DNA of 64,000 nucleotides. It comes from Halobellus captivus (lineage in GTDB: Archaea > Halobacteriota > Halobacteria > Halobacteriales > Haloferacaceae). The translations under genes were made by a program, and so were the position numbers. The stretch is from the NCBI RefSeq assembly GCF_003697845.1, contig NZ_RDQE01000008.1:62001-126000 (forward strand). Direction: 5' to 3'. Of the stretch, positions 17,180 to 25,520 are shown one piece after another. Under the pieces are notes generated by a model, which worked only from the letters and a program-made list of their open reading frames with translations, was not told where the DNA came from and did not search any database. Numbering within the stretch: position 1 is the first letter of the stretch; every line of letters begins with the position of its first letter.

Positions 17180-17863
17180 ATGGGAACGCCGCTCGAAACG
17201 CGCGAGTCGCAGGTCGATGAGGTTCTCGAGAGGCTCTACGAGGAGTACCCCGACTCCACCATCTCGCTGAACTACTCGAACCGGCTAGAGCTGCTTATCG
17301 CCGTGATCCTCTCGGCACAGTGTACCGACGAGCGCGTCAACGCGGTCTGTGCCGACCTCTTCGAGACGTACGAGACGCCGGAGGACTACGCGAACGCCTC
17401 CCAAGAGGAGCTCGCGGAGGCGATAAACTCGATCACCTACTACAACAACAAGGCGAAGTACATCCGCTCGGCGTGTGCGGACATCGTCGAGGAACACGAC
17501 GGCGAAGTGCCGGACACCATGTCGGAACTCACGGACCTCATGGGCGTGGGCCGCAAGACCGCCAACGTCGTCCTCCAGCACGGCCACGACGTCGTCGAGG
17601 GGATCGTCGTCGACACGCACGTCCAGCGGCTCACCCGCCGACTGGGGATCACGGAGGAGGAGCGACCGGGGGCGATCGAGGAGGACCTCCTCGGGATCGT
17701 CCCGGAGGAGGACTGGCAGCAGTTCACTCACCTCATGATAGACCACGGCCGGGCGACGTGTACCGCGATCAACCCGGACTGCGACGAGTGCGTGCTGGCC
17801 GACCTGTGTCCCTCCGCGAAGCCCGACGCCGCCGTCGACCTGGCGAGCGGCGAGGAGTGGTAG
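17180..17863 (+). CDS. nth: Endonuclease III (DNA glycosylase/AP lyase)
   Basis: Base-excision-repair enzyme that removes oxidised pyrimidines and nicks the AP site. It has 227 residues. The helix-hairpin-helix LMGVGRKTANVV carries catalytic Lys126, and VVDTHVQRL carries catalytic Asp145. The [4Fe-4S] loop is exact: Cys194-x6-Cys201-x2-Cys204-x5-Cys210. A TATA-like CTTTATGCC lies about 26-30 bp upstream, so the mRNA may start at or next to the ATG. A nearby ATG at 17176 is out of frame. Confidence 0.96.
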   Translation: MGTPLETRESQVDEVLERLYEEYPDSTISLNYSNRLELLIAVILSAQCTDERVNAVCADLFETYETPEDYANASQEELAEAINSITYYNNKAKYIRSACADIVEEHDGEVPDTMSELTDLMGVGRKTANVVLQHGHDVVEGIVVDTHVQRLTRRLGITEEERPGAIEEDLLGIVPEEDWQQFTHLMIDHGRATCTAINPDCDECVLADLCPSAKPDAAVDLASGEEW

Positions 17864-17998
17864 GCGGCGAGAGGTATCGGCGTTCGGTTATAAAGACCCC
17901 GCTCACCGGGGGAGTCGACGATTTCCTTCCCCGGATCGTGGAACCCGCTTCCCCTCTTATGTGTTCACCCGGCGTATCCGTAACCGGAGAGAGACACA

Positions 17999-18553
17999 AT
18001 GTCCACGAAAACTACCAACGAGTTCGGCGGGGAGTTCGGCGGCATCACGCTGTTGGGGAAGGCGCACTCGCTGTCGGCGCTGTTCATCGTCCTGCTCCGG
18101 GCGCTCATCGGCGGGATGATCCTGTTCGCGGGTCTCGGGAAGGTGACGGAGTGGCCGTTCGACGCGGCCGGATACCTCGCGAACGTCGATCCCGCGAGCC
18201 CGGTCAGCGGCCTCTACGCCGCGATGGCGTCGATGCCGGCGCTCATGGAGGTCGTCAACGTCGTCGTCCCGTTCACGCAGGTGCTCATCGGCGTCGCGCT
18301 CATCGCCGGGGCGTTCGTCCGGCTGGCCGCGCTCGGCGGGGCCATCCAGATGACGATGTTCTACCTCGGCGGCTGGGCGGGGGAGTTCCTCGCGCTGTTC
18401 GACTCGACGCTGATCTACGCGGCCGTGTTCCTCACGGTCGCCGCCTTCGGCGCGGGCCGGATCCTCGGCCTCGACGCCTACATCGAGCGGATCGAGGTCG
18501 GCGGGATGCCCCTCGTCGAGCGCTTCCCCGCGGCCCGCTACCTCCTTGGCTGA
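17999..18553 (+). CDS. DoxX-family membrane protein
   Basis: A 184-residue integral membrane protein of the DoxX/DoxD type with four predicted helices. The first carries the family pattern LRALIGGMILFAGLGKV. The Pro-rich region before helix 2 and the VVVPFTQVLIGVALI and AAVFLTVAAFGAGRI helices fit the fold. DoxX proteins are linked to quinone-coupled oxidoreductases or to redox/sulfur stress; no partner is adjacent here. GGAGAG about 8-13 bp before the ATG could act as a ribosome binding site, unlike most genes in this window. Confidence 0.87.
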   Translation: MSTKTTNEFGGEFGGITLLGKAHSLSALFIVLLRALIGGMILFAGLGKVTEWPFDAAGYLANVDPASPVSGLYAAMASMPALMEVVNVVVPFTQVLIGVALIAGAFVRLAALGGAIQMTMFYLGGWAGEFLALFDSTLIYAAVFLTVAAFGAGRILGLDAYIERIEVGGMPLVERFPAARYLLG

Positions 18554-18638
18554 GCCGAAGAGGCGGCCGAACCGAACCCTCGGCCCGACTCGTTTTCACC
18601 GTTCGGAACACGTTTTCGACACACTGCGGTTCCGTCAC

Positions 18639-18708
18639 GAGGCGATTTTCCATCCACTACGAAGCGATCTTCCCCATCCACTACGAGGCGATTTCCCCCA
18701 TCCACTCC
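18639..18708 (+). repeat. Three imperfect 22-24-bp tandem repeats before the gshA promoter
   Basis: Units GAGGCGATTTTCCATCCACT (18639-), GAAGCGATCTTCCCCATCC (18661-) and GAGGCGATTTCCCCCATCC (18685-) follow one another without spacers. The third ends where the TATA-like CATATAAG box begins (about 18709-18716). Three units placed just upstream of the TATA are more like regulator binding sites than a slippage by-product, but neither is proven. The rest of 18554-18739 shows nothing else. Confidence 0.8.
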
Positions 18709-18739
18709 ATATAAGAACGACCGGGCTAATTGCCTCGTA

Positions 18740-19831
18740 ATGGAGCTCGGTTCGCGGGACGCGTTCACCCGGACGGGAACGCTCGGCATCGAGGAGGAGT
18801 TCTTCATCGTGGACGCCGACGGTCGCCCGACCTCCGGGACCGACGACCTGGTGTACGGCCGCGATCCGCCCACGGCCGTCCCCGAGGGGTTCGACCACGA
18901 GCTGTTCAAGTGTACGATCGAGGCACAGACGCCGCTCATCGAGGACCCGGGTCGGGCGGGCGACGCGCTCCGGTCGGTCCGGGAGGCGCTCGTCGAGCAC
19001 GCCGCGGCGGACGGCTACCGGATCGCGGTCGCGGGGTTACATCCGGCGGCGAAGTGGCGCGAGCTGGACCACGCGGAGAAACCGCGGTACCGTTCACAGC
19101 TCGATCGGATCCAGTACCCCCAACACCGGAACACGACGGCGGGTCTCCACGTCCACGTCGGCGTCGACGACGCGGACAAGGCGGTGTGGATCGCGAACCG
19201 CCTCCGCTGGTACTGTCCGGTGATGCTCGCGCTGTCGGCGAACTCCCCGTTCTGGAACGGCTACGACACCGGGCTGGCGTCGGCGCGGGCGAAGATATTC
19301 GAGAACCTCCCGAACACGGGGATCCCGTCCGCGTTCGACGACTTCGAGGCGTTCGACCGCTTCGAGCGACGGATGGTCGAGCAGGGGTCGATCGAGGACC
19401 GGGGCGAGCTCTGGTTCGACGTGCGCCCGCACACCGGCCACGGTACCGTCGAGGTCCGCGCGCCGGACGCCCAGCGCGACCCCGAGCGAACGCTCGCGTT
19501 CGTCGAGTTCGTCCACGCGCTCGTCGTCGACCTCGCGGCGCGATACGACGACGGCGAGTCAGGAGCGTCCGACCCGCCGCTCCGACGCGAACTGTTGGAC
19601 GAGAACAAGTGGCGCGCGATCCGACACGGCCACGACGCGTCGTTCGTCACGCGCGACGGCGAGGACACGGTCTCGCTCGGCGAGGTCGTCGACGAGGAGT
19701 GTGACCGGCTGGGGGTGACGGGGATCCGGGACGTGTACGACGCCGAGAGCGGGACGGACCGACAGCGGCGGATCCGCGAGGCGGACGGGCTCGACGACCT
19801 GTGTGCGGACCTCGTGTTGGAGGACGCCTGA
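18740..19831 (+). CDS. gshA: Glutamate-cysteine ligase (gamma-glutamylcysteine synthetase, GCS2 type)
   Basis: ATP-dependent ligase that makes gamma-glutamylcysteine, the main low-molecular thiol of haloarchaea. The 363-residue protein opens with the GCS2 signature [12 protein letters not shown]. It also has [14 protein letters not shown] (metal/substrate site), [32 protein letters not shown] and [12 protein letters not shown]. It belongs to the YbdK/EgtA-like carboxylate-amine ligase group, in which the haloarchaeal GshA has this function. TATA-like CATATAAG lies about 24-31 bp before the ATG, with tandem repeats directly above it. No glutathione synthetase gene is adjacent, consistent with gamma-glutamylcysteine as end product. 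Confidence 0.9.
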   Translation: MELGSRDAFTRTGTLGIEEEFFIVDADGRPTSGTDDLVYGRDPPTAVPEGFDHELFKCTIEAQTPLIEDPGRAGDALRSVREALVEHAAADGYRIAVAGLHPAAKWRELDHAEKPRYRSQLDRIQYPQHRNTTAGLHVHVGVDDADKAVWIANRLRWYCPVMLALSANSPFWNGYDTGLASARAKIFENLPNTGIPSAFDDFEAFDRFERRMVEQGSIEDRGELWFDVRPHTGHGTVEVRAPDAQRDPERTLAFVEFVHALVVDLAARYDDGESGASDPPLRRELLDENKWRAIRHGHDASFVTRDGEDTVSLGEVVDEECDRLGVTGIRDVYDAESGTDRQRRIREADGLDDLCADLVLEDA

Positions 19832-19895
19832 CCCGGTTCCGTCGGAACGAAAGCGACGAGAAACCCTTTTGGGCGCACGGAGCGAACCTTCGGGC

Positions 19896-20498
19896 ATGAC
19901 CACGGACGACGCCGACCGCGGGGACGACCTCGTCGACGACGGCGAGGACGGATCGCCCGCGGATCGGACCAAAGAGGAGCTTCGACGGACGCGCGAACGA
20001 CTCGGCGAGGGTGCCGACAAGGCCGTCAAGGGTTTCGACGACAACGTCGTGGACCTGCTGGCGTGGCTGCTCGACACCGAGACGCGGGCGCGGATATACG
20101 TCTACCTCCGCGAGAACCCCCGGAGCACCAGCGACGAGGTGGCCGACGGGACCGGCCTCTACCCGAGCACCGTCCGGGAGGCGCTCGCGGAGCTCCACGA
20201 CGAGGGGACCGTCTCGCGCGGGAAACGCGAGGCCGACGGCGCGGGCAACAACCCGTACGAGTACGAGGCGATCGCGCCGAGCGAGCTGGTCCGCGGCGTC
20301 GTCGGCGACGTCCAGGCCGAGCTCAACGCCGTCTTCAACCTCGACCGGCGACTGGGCGGAGAGTCGGCCGAGGGCGACGACGAGCCGGTTCAGATCTCCG
20401 TCGCCGGCGCGGACGGGAACGGGGACGGGGAGACCGACCCGTCCGGTGACGACGCTGACGGCGAGAACGCTGCCGACGACGGCGACACCGACCGCTGA
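19896..20498 (+). CDS. Winged-helix transcriptional regulator
   Basis: A 200-residue DNA-binding protein. An acidic N terminus is followed by a helix-turn-helix at about 50-110 (VDLLAWLLDTETRARIYVYLRENP, STSDEVADGTGLYPSTVREALAELHDEGTVSRGKR). The tail of about 50 residues is very acidic and low-complexity (ADGNGDGETDPSGDDADGE). The wing carries basic residues, so DNA binding is plausible. It lies 64 bp after gshA in the same direction, followed by coaD with its own promoter. The regulated genes are unknown. Confidence 0.85.
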   Translation: MTTDDADRGDDLVDDGEDGSPADRTKEELRRTRERLGEGADKAVKGFDDNVVDLLAWLLDTETRARIYVYLRENPRSTSDEVADGTGLYPSTVREALAELHDEGTVSRGKREADGAGNNPYEYEAIAPSELVRGVVGDVQAELNAVFNLDRRLGGESAEGDDEPVQISVAGADGNGDGETDPSGDDADGENAADDGDTDR

Positions 20499-20578
20499 CC
20501 AAGGTGACCGAACGACGGCGACCGATCCGACGCGGTCGGTTCGGGATGATTTAAGTCCCGCCCGCGCAACTCACGGGC

Positions 20579-21073
20579 ATGAACGTCGCGCTCGGCGGCA
20601 CGTTCGACCCCGTCCACGACGGCCATCGGAAGCTGTTCGAACGGGCGTTCGAGCTGGGTGACGTGACCGTCGGCCTGACCTCCGACGAACTCGCCCCGAA
20701 GACCCGACACGTCGAGCGGTACGTCCGTCCCTACGAGGGTCGGAAACGCGATCTGGTGGCCGAAATCGAGCCACTCGCGGCGGAGCACGGACGCGACTTC
20801 ACGGTCCGGGAACTCGAGGAGCCGACGGGGATCGCCGTCGAGCCGCAGTTCGACGCGCTGATCGTCTCGCCCGAGACGAAGGAGGGCGGGAAACGGATCA
20901 ACGAGATCCGCGAGTCCCGCGGCCACGATCCCCTCGAGATCGTCGTCGTGGACCACGTCCCCGCCGCCGACGGCGAACGGATCTCCTCGACGCGCATCGT
21001 CGCCGGCGAGATAGACGAGCACGGGAACCCCACTCCTGACCGCGAGGGTCGGGGAGCGACGCGACCCGAATGA
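20579..21073 (+). CDS. coaD: Phosphopantetheine adenylyltransferase (archaeal type)
   Basis: Fourth step of CoA synthesis: 4'-phosphopantetheine + ATP to dephospho-CoA. The 164-residue protein has the nucleotidyltransferase HxGH site (GGTFDPVHDGHRKL) and the C-terminal ISSTRI motif replacing bacterial ISSS. TATA-like GATTTAAG is centred 27 bp upstream of the ATG, indicating a leaderless mRNA. The stop codon overlaps the next gene (ATGA), so the two are probably co-transcribed. Confidence 0.95.
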   Translation: MNVALGGTFDPVHDGHRKLFERAFELGDVTVGLTSDELAPKTRHVERYVRPYEGRKRDLVAEIEPLAAEHGRDFTVRELEEPTGIAVEPQFDALIVSPETKEGGKRINEIRESRGHDPLEIVVVDHVPAADGERISSTRIVAGEIDEHGNPTPDREGRGATRPE

Positions 21074-21549
21074 CGCGACTCACGCGGACCCTCCTCGGTG
21101 AGGCGGGGTTCGAGCGGGCCGCCGTCTGGAGCGCGACGGGGTTCGCGCTCTCCCTGCTCGCGGTCGACGTCCTCGCTTCCGCCGTATCGCTCGACCCGAC
21201 GCCGGTCGCGGCCGCCTGCATGGCCGTCTCCGTGATCGGCGTCGCGAGCCTCGCCCGAGTCGGCGGCGGGCTCCTTCCGGGCGTTCTTCTTTCATATGGG
21301 CCGACCGCCGGAGTCCTCCTGGGCGCCCTCGGGCCCGAGATCCGTCTCGTCGCCGGCGAGGGGATCGCGATCGGTCCGGGAACGGGGGGAACCGTCGTGA
21401 CCGTCGTCCCCGTCGTGGAGCCACTCTCGCTCGCGGTCGCCGGGGCGGTCGCGGTCGGCGGCGTCGGCTACGCCGTCGGTCGTGGGCTGGCCGTCGCGTT
21501 CGGCCGGCGAACCGGGACGGACGTCGGCTCCGAACCCGCGGACGAGTGA
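21070..21549 (+). CDS. Membrane protein of unknown function, overlapping coaD
   Basis: A 159-residue hydrophobic protein with four likely membrane segments: about 15-33, 40-60, 68-90 and 110-140 (VVTVVPVVEPLSLAVAGAVAVGGVGYAVG). The ATG overlaps the coaD stop by 4 bp, so translation is likely coupled. No motif is recognised. The following 185 bp (21550-21734), before the end of the convergent amidohydrolase gene, hold nothing recognisable. Confidence 0.75.
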   Translation: MTRLTRTLLGEAGFERAAVWSATGFALSLLAVDVLASAVSLDPTPVAAACMAVSVIGVASLARVGGGLLPGVLLSYGPTAGVLLGALGPEIRLVAGEGIAIGPGTGGTVVTVVPVVEPLSLAVAGAVAVGGVGYAVGRGLAVAFGRRTGTDVGSEPADE

Positions 21550-21734
21550 CTTCCCCGTCGGTCGTCATCCGAACCGAACCTCCGTACCCCCATCTCTCAC
21601 GCCGACCGCACGTGTGCCTCCACCGAAACGTATGTGACGTCGCCGCGACGCGGCCGACGGCGGCGTTCGGCACCAGCCTCCCACGCAAGGGGTCCGGCTG
21701 CTCAATTCCGGTCGTACGGAGACCGGATCCGCCC

Positions 21735-23051
21735 TTAGTCGTCGGGTTCGACGCCGTCGGCGGCGTTGGTGTCGTCCTCGTCGACGCCATCGACGCCGAG
21801 TACCGCCCGCGTCAGGACGTCGACGCCGATCCGGAGGCTTCGCTCGTCGACGTCGAACGTCGGCGTGTGGTGGGCGGTCGGGTGGTCGGTGCCGACGATC
21901 AGGTACGTCGCGAGCCCGCCGTCCGCCTGAACGCGCTCCATCAGGAACGTCGCGTCCTCGCTCGCGCCGAAGTCGGCCGTCGACAGCACCTCCGTGACGC
22001 CGTCGACGCCCTCCGCGACGGACGCGACGTGTTCGACGAGCGCGGGATCGCTGTCCGCCCGCGGCGACTCGCTGACCACGTCGAAGTCGAGTTCACAGCC
22101 GTGTGACACCGCCGCCCCGCGGAACGCCCGCTCGAGTCGGGACTTCGCGTACTCCTTCAACGCGGTGGTCTCCCCGCGGGCTTCGGCCTCGACGCGTGCA
22201 CGGTCGGCGATCACGTTGCTCGCGCTGCCGGCCTCCGCGTACCCGACGTTCACGCGGGTCATCCCCTCGCTGTGTCTGGGGATCCCGTAGGCGTTCGAGA
22301 TGGCGGTCCCGAGCGCCTGCATCGCGTTGTCGCCCTCCTCGGGAGCCTTCCCCGCGTGCGCCGAGGTCCCCTCGAAGGACGCGTCGACGTGTGCCATCGC
22401 GAGCGGCCGTTCGATCCCGGCGACGACCCGGCCGGTCGGGTGGTCGAGCCCGACGTGGACCGCGAAGAGGTGGTCGATCCCCTCGATGAACCGGCTCTCG
22501 GCCATCGGGTGGCCGCCCCCGCTTATCTCCTCTGCGGGCTGGAAGAAGACGACGAACCGTCCGGAGAAGTCGCCCTCCTTCACCGCCTCGAGCGTCGCGA
22601 GTCCCAACGTCATGTGGGCGTCGTGGCCGCACGCGTGCATCTTCCCGTCGATGTCGGAGCGGAATCCCTCGCGGACCGGCTCGTGGTCGTCGTCGGTCGA
22701 CTCCTCGATGAACAGGCCGTCGATGTCGACCCGGAGGCCGACGGTCGGCCCCTCGCCGCGCTCGAGAACCGCCACGCAGCCGGTGACGCCGCCCGCGGTC
22801 CGCTCGAGCACGTCCTCGCGCGCGCCGCGTTCGCGAGCCCGCTCGACCCACTCGTCGTTGGCGTCCTCGGGGACGGCCATCCGGTCGTCGGGGTCGTACG
22901 CCTCCCGCCCGACGGCGAGCTCGTCGACGCCGATCCCCTCGATCTCCTCGACCAGCCGACTCGTCGTGTAGTACTCGCGCCAGCCGGGCTCGGGATGTTC
23001 GTGGAAGCCCCGACGCAACTCGACGAGCCGCTCCGCGACCGGGCGTGTCAT
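21735..23051 (-). CDS. M20 family amidohydrolase (AbgA-like)
   Basis: Zinc/manganese-dependent hydrolase that cleaves an N-acyl group from an amino acid or similar amide. The 438-residue protein has metal-site signatures MHACGHDAHMT and FFQPAEEISGGG, the dimerisation insert (HVDASFEGTSAHAGKAPEEGDNA), and a C-terminal metal His in TDHPTAHHTPTF. The pattern is closest to the p-aminobenzoyl-glutamate/indole-acetyl-amino-acid hydrolase branch. It is divergent from the D-2-hydroxyacid dehydrogenase, with a perfect inverted repeat just upstream of its TATA-like CTTAAG (about 27 bp from the start codon). It may act as a deacylase in the same pathway as the DoeA-like gene nearby (inference). Confidence 0.9.
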   Translation of the reverse strand: MTRPVAERLVELRRGFHEHPEPGWREYYTTSRLVEEIEGIGVDELAVGREAYDPDDRMAVPEDANDEWVERARERGAREDVLERTAGGVTGCVAVLERGEGPTVGLRVDIDGLFIEESTDDDHEPVREGFRSDIDGKMHACGHDAHMTLGLATLEAVKEGDFSGRFVVFFQPAEEISGGGHPMAESRFIEGIDHLFAVHVGLDHPTGRVVAGIERPLAMAHVDASFEGTSAHAGKAPEEGDNAMQALGTAISNAYGIPRHSEGMTRVNVGYAEAGSASNVIADRARVEAEARGETTALKEYAKSRLERAFRGAAVSHGCELDFDVVSESPRADSDPALVEHVASVAEGVDGVTEVLSTADFGASEDATFLMERVQADGGLATYLIVGTDHPTAHHTPTFDVDERSLRIGVDVLTRAVLGVDGVDEDDTNAADGVEPDD

Positions 23052-23081
23052 GTGAGCTCGTGACTCCCGGACCTACTTAAG

Positions 23082-23119
23082 CGTACACGATGATCGTGTA
23101 CGAAGACTACAAGAACTAC
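23082..23119 (+). promoter_or_regulatory. Inverted repeat operator between the amidohydrolase and dehydrogenase genes
   Basis: CGTACACGA (23082-23090) and TCGTGTACG (23094-23102) form a perfect 9-bp inverted repeat with a 3-nt spacer. It is followed by the direct repeat GACTAC/GAACTAC (23105-23119). The element sits just upstream of the TATA-like box of the minus-strand amidohydrolase gene, a typical spot for a haloarchaeal activator or repressor. TCGTGTA-N5-ACTAC recurs at 25425-25441 in the other divergent promoter of the cluster. Confidence 0.65.
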
Positions 23120-23183
23120 AAAAAAGGTAAGTAGCGTACCGTCGAACCCGGGGACGTTACCGCCGCCCGGCGGCGGATCCACC

Positions 23184-24167
23184 ATGAGCGACCAGCCAGA
23201 TATCGTCGTCCTCCGCGAGGGGACCGAGGGACTGTCGATGGGATCGTACGCCGAGACGCTCCGCGAGCGCCTGCCCGACCACGAGGTCGCGCTCGCGCGG
23301 ACGCCGGCCGATGAGCGCGAGCTCGTTCCGCGCGCGCGGATCGTCACCGGGGTCACGGTCGAGGAGGAGGCGATCGCCGACGCGGACCGTCTGGAGCTGT
23401 TCGCGTGTACCTTCGCCGGTACCGACCACGTGCCCGTGGAGGCGCTCACGGACCGCGGCGTGGCCGTCACCAACGCCGGCGGGATCCACGCGCCGGGGAT
23501 CGCGGAGCAGTCGATCGCCAACATGCTCGTGTTCGCCCGTCGCCTCCACGAGGGCTGGCGGCGCAAGTCGAACGCGGAGTGGCGGCACTTCCAGTCGTAC
23601 GAGTTCGCGGACAGCACCGTCACCGTGATCGGGCTCGGCTCCATCGGCCAGCACGTCGTCGAGCGACTCGAGGGGTTCGACGTGGAGACGATCGGCGTCC
23701 GCTACACGCCCTCGAAGGGCGGCCCGACCGACGAGGTCGTCGGCTTCGAGGCGGACGCGATCCACGACGCGCTCGCCCGCAGCGACTACGTCGTCGTCGC
23801 CTGCCCGCTCAACGACCTCACGCGCGGACTGATCGGCGAGGAGGAGCTCGCGACGCTGCCGCCCCACGCCGTGGTCGTCAACGCCGCCCGCGGCGGGATC
23901 GTCGACACCGACGCACTGGTCTCCGCGCTCCAGTCGAGCGGGCTCCGCGGGGCCGCCCTCGACGTGACCGACCCGGAGCCGCTCCCGGCCGACCACCCGC
24001 TCTGGGACCTCGAGAACTGCCTGATCACGCCCCACACCGGGGGCCACACGCCGAAACACTGGGATCGCCTCGCCGACATCGTCGCCGACAACGTGGCCGC
24101 GCTCGACGCCGGCGGCGACCCCGACGACCTCCGGAACCTCGTCGCCGCGCCCGACGACGCGGAGTGA
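23184..24167 (+). CDS. D-2-hydroxyacid dehydrogenase (NAD(P)-dependent)
   Basis: Cytosolic oxidoreductase interconverting a 2-oxo acid and a D-2-hydroxy acid. The 327-residue protein has the Rossmann signature VTVIGLGSIGQHV (about residues 150-162). Catalytic residues are Arg in VNAARGGIVD, Glu in DPEPLPADHPLW and His in TPHTGGHTP, as in D-lactate and phosphoglycerate dehydrogenases. Haloarchaeal D-2-hydroxyacid dehydrogenases of broad substrate range have this length. It is divergent from the M20 amidohydrolase and convergent with the DoeA-like gene. A hairpin, CCGCCG-CCCGG-CGGCGG (about 23159-23175), lies just before the ATG and may be part of a leader. Confidence 0.92.
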   Translation: MSDQPDIVVLREGTEGLSMGSYAETLRERLPDHEVALARTPADERELVPRARIVTGVTVEEEAIADADRLELFACTFAGTDHVPVEALTDRGVAVTNAGGIHAPGIAEQSIANMLVFARRLHEGWRRKSNAEWRHFQSYEFADSTVTVIGLGSIGQHVVERLEGFDVETIGVRYTPSKGGPTDEVVGFEADAIHDALARSDYVVVACPLNDLTRGLIGEEELATLPPHAVVVNAARGGIVDTDALVSALQSSGLRGAALDVTDPEPLPADHPLWDLENCLITPHTGGHTPKHWDRLADIVADNVAALDAGGDPDDLRNLVAAPDDAE

Positions 24168-24201
24168 GGACCGTCGACGAGTGAGAACCCGATAACGTCC
24201 G

Positions 24202-25380
24202 TCAGGCCGTGAACAGCCGGCGCGGGAAGTCCGCGAGCGTCTCCGCGCCCGTCGAAGTGACTCGGAACGTCTCGCTGAGCTCGACGCCGAACTCGTCCTC
24301 CCACAGTCCCGGGATCATGTGGAAGGTCATCCCCTCCTCCATGACGGTCTCGTCGCCGGGTCGGATGCTGGCGGTGTGTTCGCCCCAGTCCGGCGGGTAG
24401 CCGAGCCCCATCGAGTAGCCGATGCGGTCCTCCTTCTCGACGCCGTACTGCGCGATGGTCTCGCGCCACTCCCGCTCGACGCGCTCGCAGGTGACGCCCG
24501 GCTCGACGACGTCGAGGGCGGCCTCGATCCCCTCGACGACGACCTCTGCCGTCTCCTCGATGGCGTCCGGCGGATCGCCGACGAAGGTCGTCCGCGCGAG
24601 CGGCGAGTGGTATCGGTGGCGACATCCGGACAGCTCGATGAGGACGGGGTCGCCGTCCTCGAACTCGCGGTCGGACCAGGTGAGGTGCGGCGTCCCCGTG
24701 TGGTCGCCGGAGGGCATGAGCGGGACGATCGCGGGGTAGTCGCCGCCGTACTCGTCGGTGCCGCGGACCAGCCGGTCGTAGATCGCGGCGGCGGCCTCGT
24801 ACTCGGGGACGCCCGGCTCGATCGCGTCGAGCCCCGCGAGCATCGCCTCCTCGGAGATCCGTGCGGCCTCCTCCATGTACTCGATCTCCCGGTCGGACTT
24901 GTGTATCCGGAGCCAGTTGACGAGCAGGTCCGCGTCGACGAACTCGGCGTCCGGGAGCTGCGACTGGAGCCGGGTGTACGACTTCGCCGTGAAGTAGGAG
25001 GCGTCCATCTCGAGACCGATCCGGCCGTCCGCGACCTCCAGGTCCTCGAGGGCGTCCGCGAGGAAGTCCATCGGGTGGAGGTCGTACGGCGAGTGGACGT
25101 GGTCGTCGCTGTACGCGCGCATGTTCTCCTCGGCGAGCCACGTCGTGGCGCGCGCGCCGTTGCGGTCCATGTCGCGGCCGACCCAGACCGGCTCGGGGTA
25201 CTCGCGGGTGACGACGACGGCCTGGTGGACGTAGAAGGACCAGCCGTCGTAGCCCGCGAGGTAGTTCATGTTCGCCGGGTCCGAGACCACGATGGCGTCG
25301 AGGTCGCGCTCGTGTAGCCGCTCTTTGGTGCGTTCGACCCGGGATTCGTACTCCGACCGTGGGAAGACCTCGCCTGGCAT
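24202..25380 (-). CDS. M24-fold hydrolase without metal ligands, ectoine hydrolase (DoeA/EutD)/creatinase-like
   Basis: A 392-residue pita-bread-fold protein. The N-terminal segment MNYLAGYDGWSFYVHQ and the central IELSGCRHRYHSPLART resemble ectoine hydrolase DoeA/EutD, which opens the ectoine ring to N-acetyl-diaminobutyrate, and creatinase. True M24 metallopeptidases need two Asp eleven residues apart. Here these positions are Glu249 and Pro260, so a metal-dependent aminopeptidase role is unlikely. The C-terminal HMIPGLW and GVELSETFRV motifs fit the same subgroup. Neighbours are an M20 deacylase-like gene and asparaginase, consistent with catabolism of an amide-containing solute. The exact substrate is inferred. 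Confidence 0.8.
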   Translation of the reverse strand: MPGEVFPRSEYESRVERTKERLHERDLDAIVVSDPANMNYLAGYDGWSFYVHQAVVVTREYPEPVWVGRDMDRNGARATTWLAEENMRAYSDDHVHSPYDLHPMDFLADALEDLEVADGRIGLEMDASYFTAKSYTRLQSQLPDAEFVDADLLVNWLRIHKSDREIEYMEEAARISEEAMLAGLDAIEPGVPEYEAAAAIYDRLVRGTDEYGGDYPAIVPLMPSGDHTGTPHLTWSDREFEDGDPVLIELSGCRHRYHSPLARTTFVGDPPDAIEETAEVVVEGIEAALDVVEPGVTCERVEREWRETIAQYGVEKEDRIGYSMGLGYPPDWGEHTASIRPGDETVMEEGMTFHMIPGLWEDEFGVELSETFRVTSTGAETLADFPRRLFTA

Positions 25381-25424
25381 GGTTCGGGCTCTATCGGAGA
25401 TCTCTCGCGTGGATGTAAAATATT

Positions 25425-25441
25425 TCGTGTATCAGAACTAC
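25425..25441 (+). promoter_or_regulatory. Second copy of the TCGTGTA-N5-ACTAC motif
   Basis: TCGTGTA (25425-25431), TCAGA, then ACTAC (25437-25441) lies between the divergent DoeA-like and asparaginase genes. It sits next to the AT-rich TGTAAAATATTT that can serve as TATA box for the minus-strand gene. It matches the motif at 23094-23110 at all 12 fixed positions, suggesting one regulator for both divergent promoters. Confidence 0.55.
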
Positions 25442-25520
25442 GGAAACCGTTTATGATCGTCCCGGTGGGCGCACTCCTCGGGGAGGAATACTTATGCGAA
25501 TCCGCTAGTCAGGAGATGCC

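Noticed and set aside
18639-18708. Possible CRISPR array
   Set aside because: Three contiguous imperfect units without spacers and no cas genes; the Cas4-type domain at 63 kb belongs to a Dna2-like protein.
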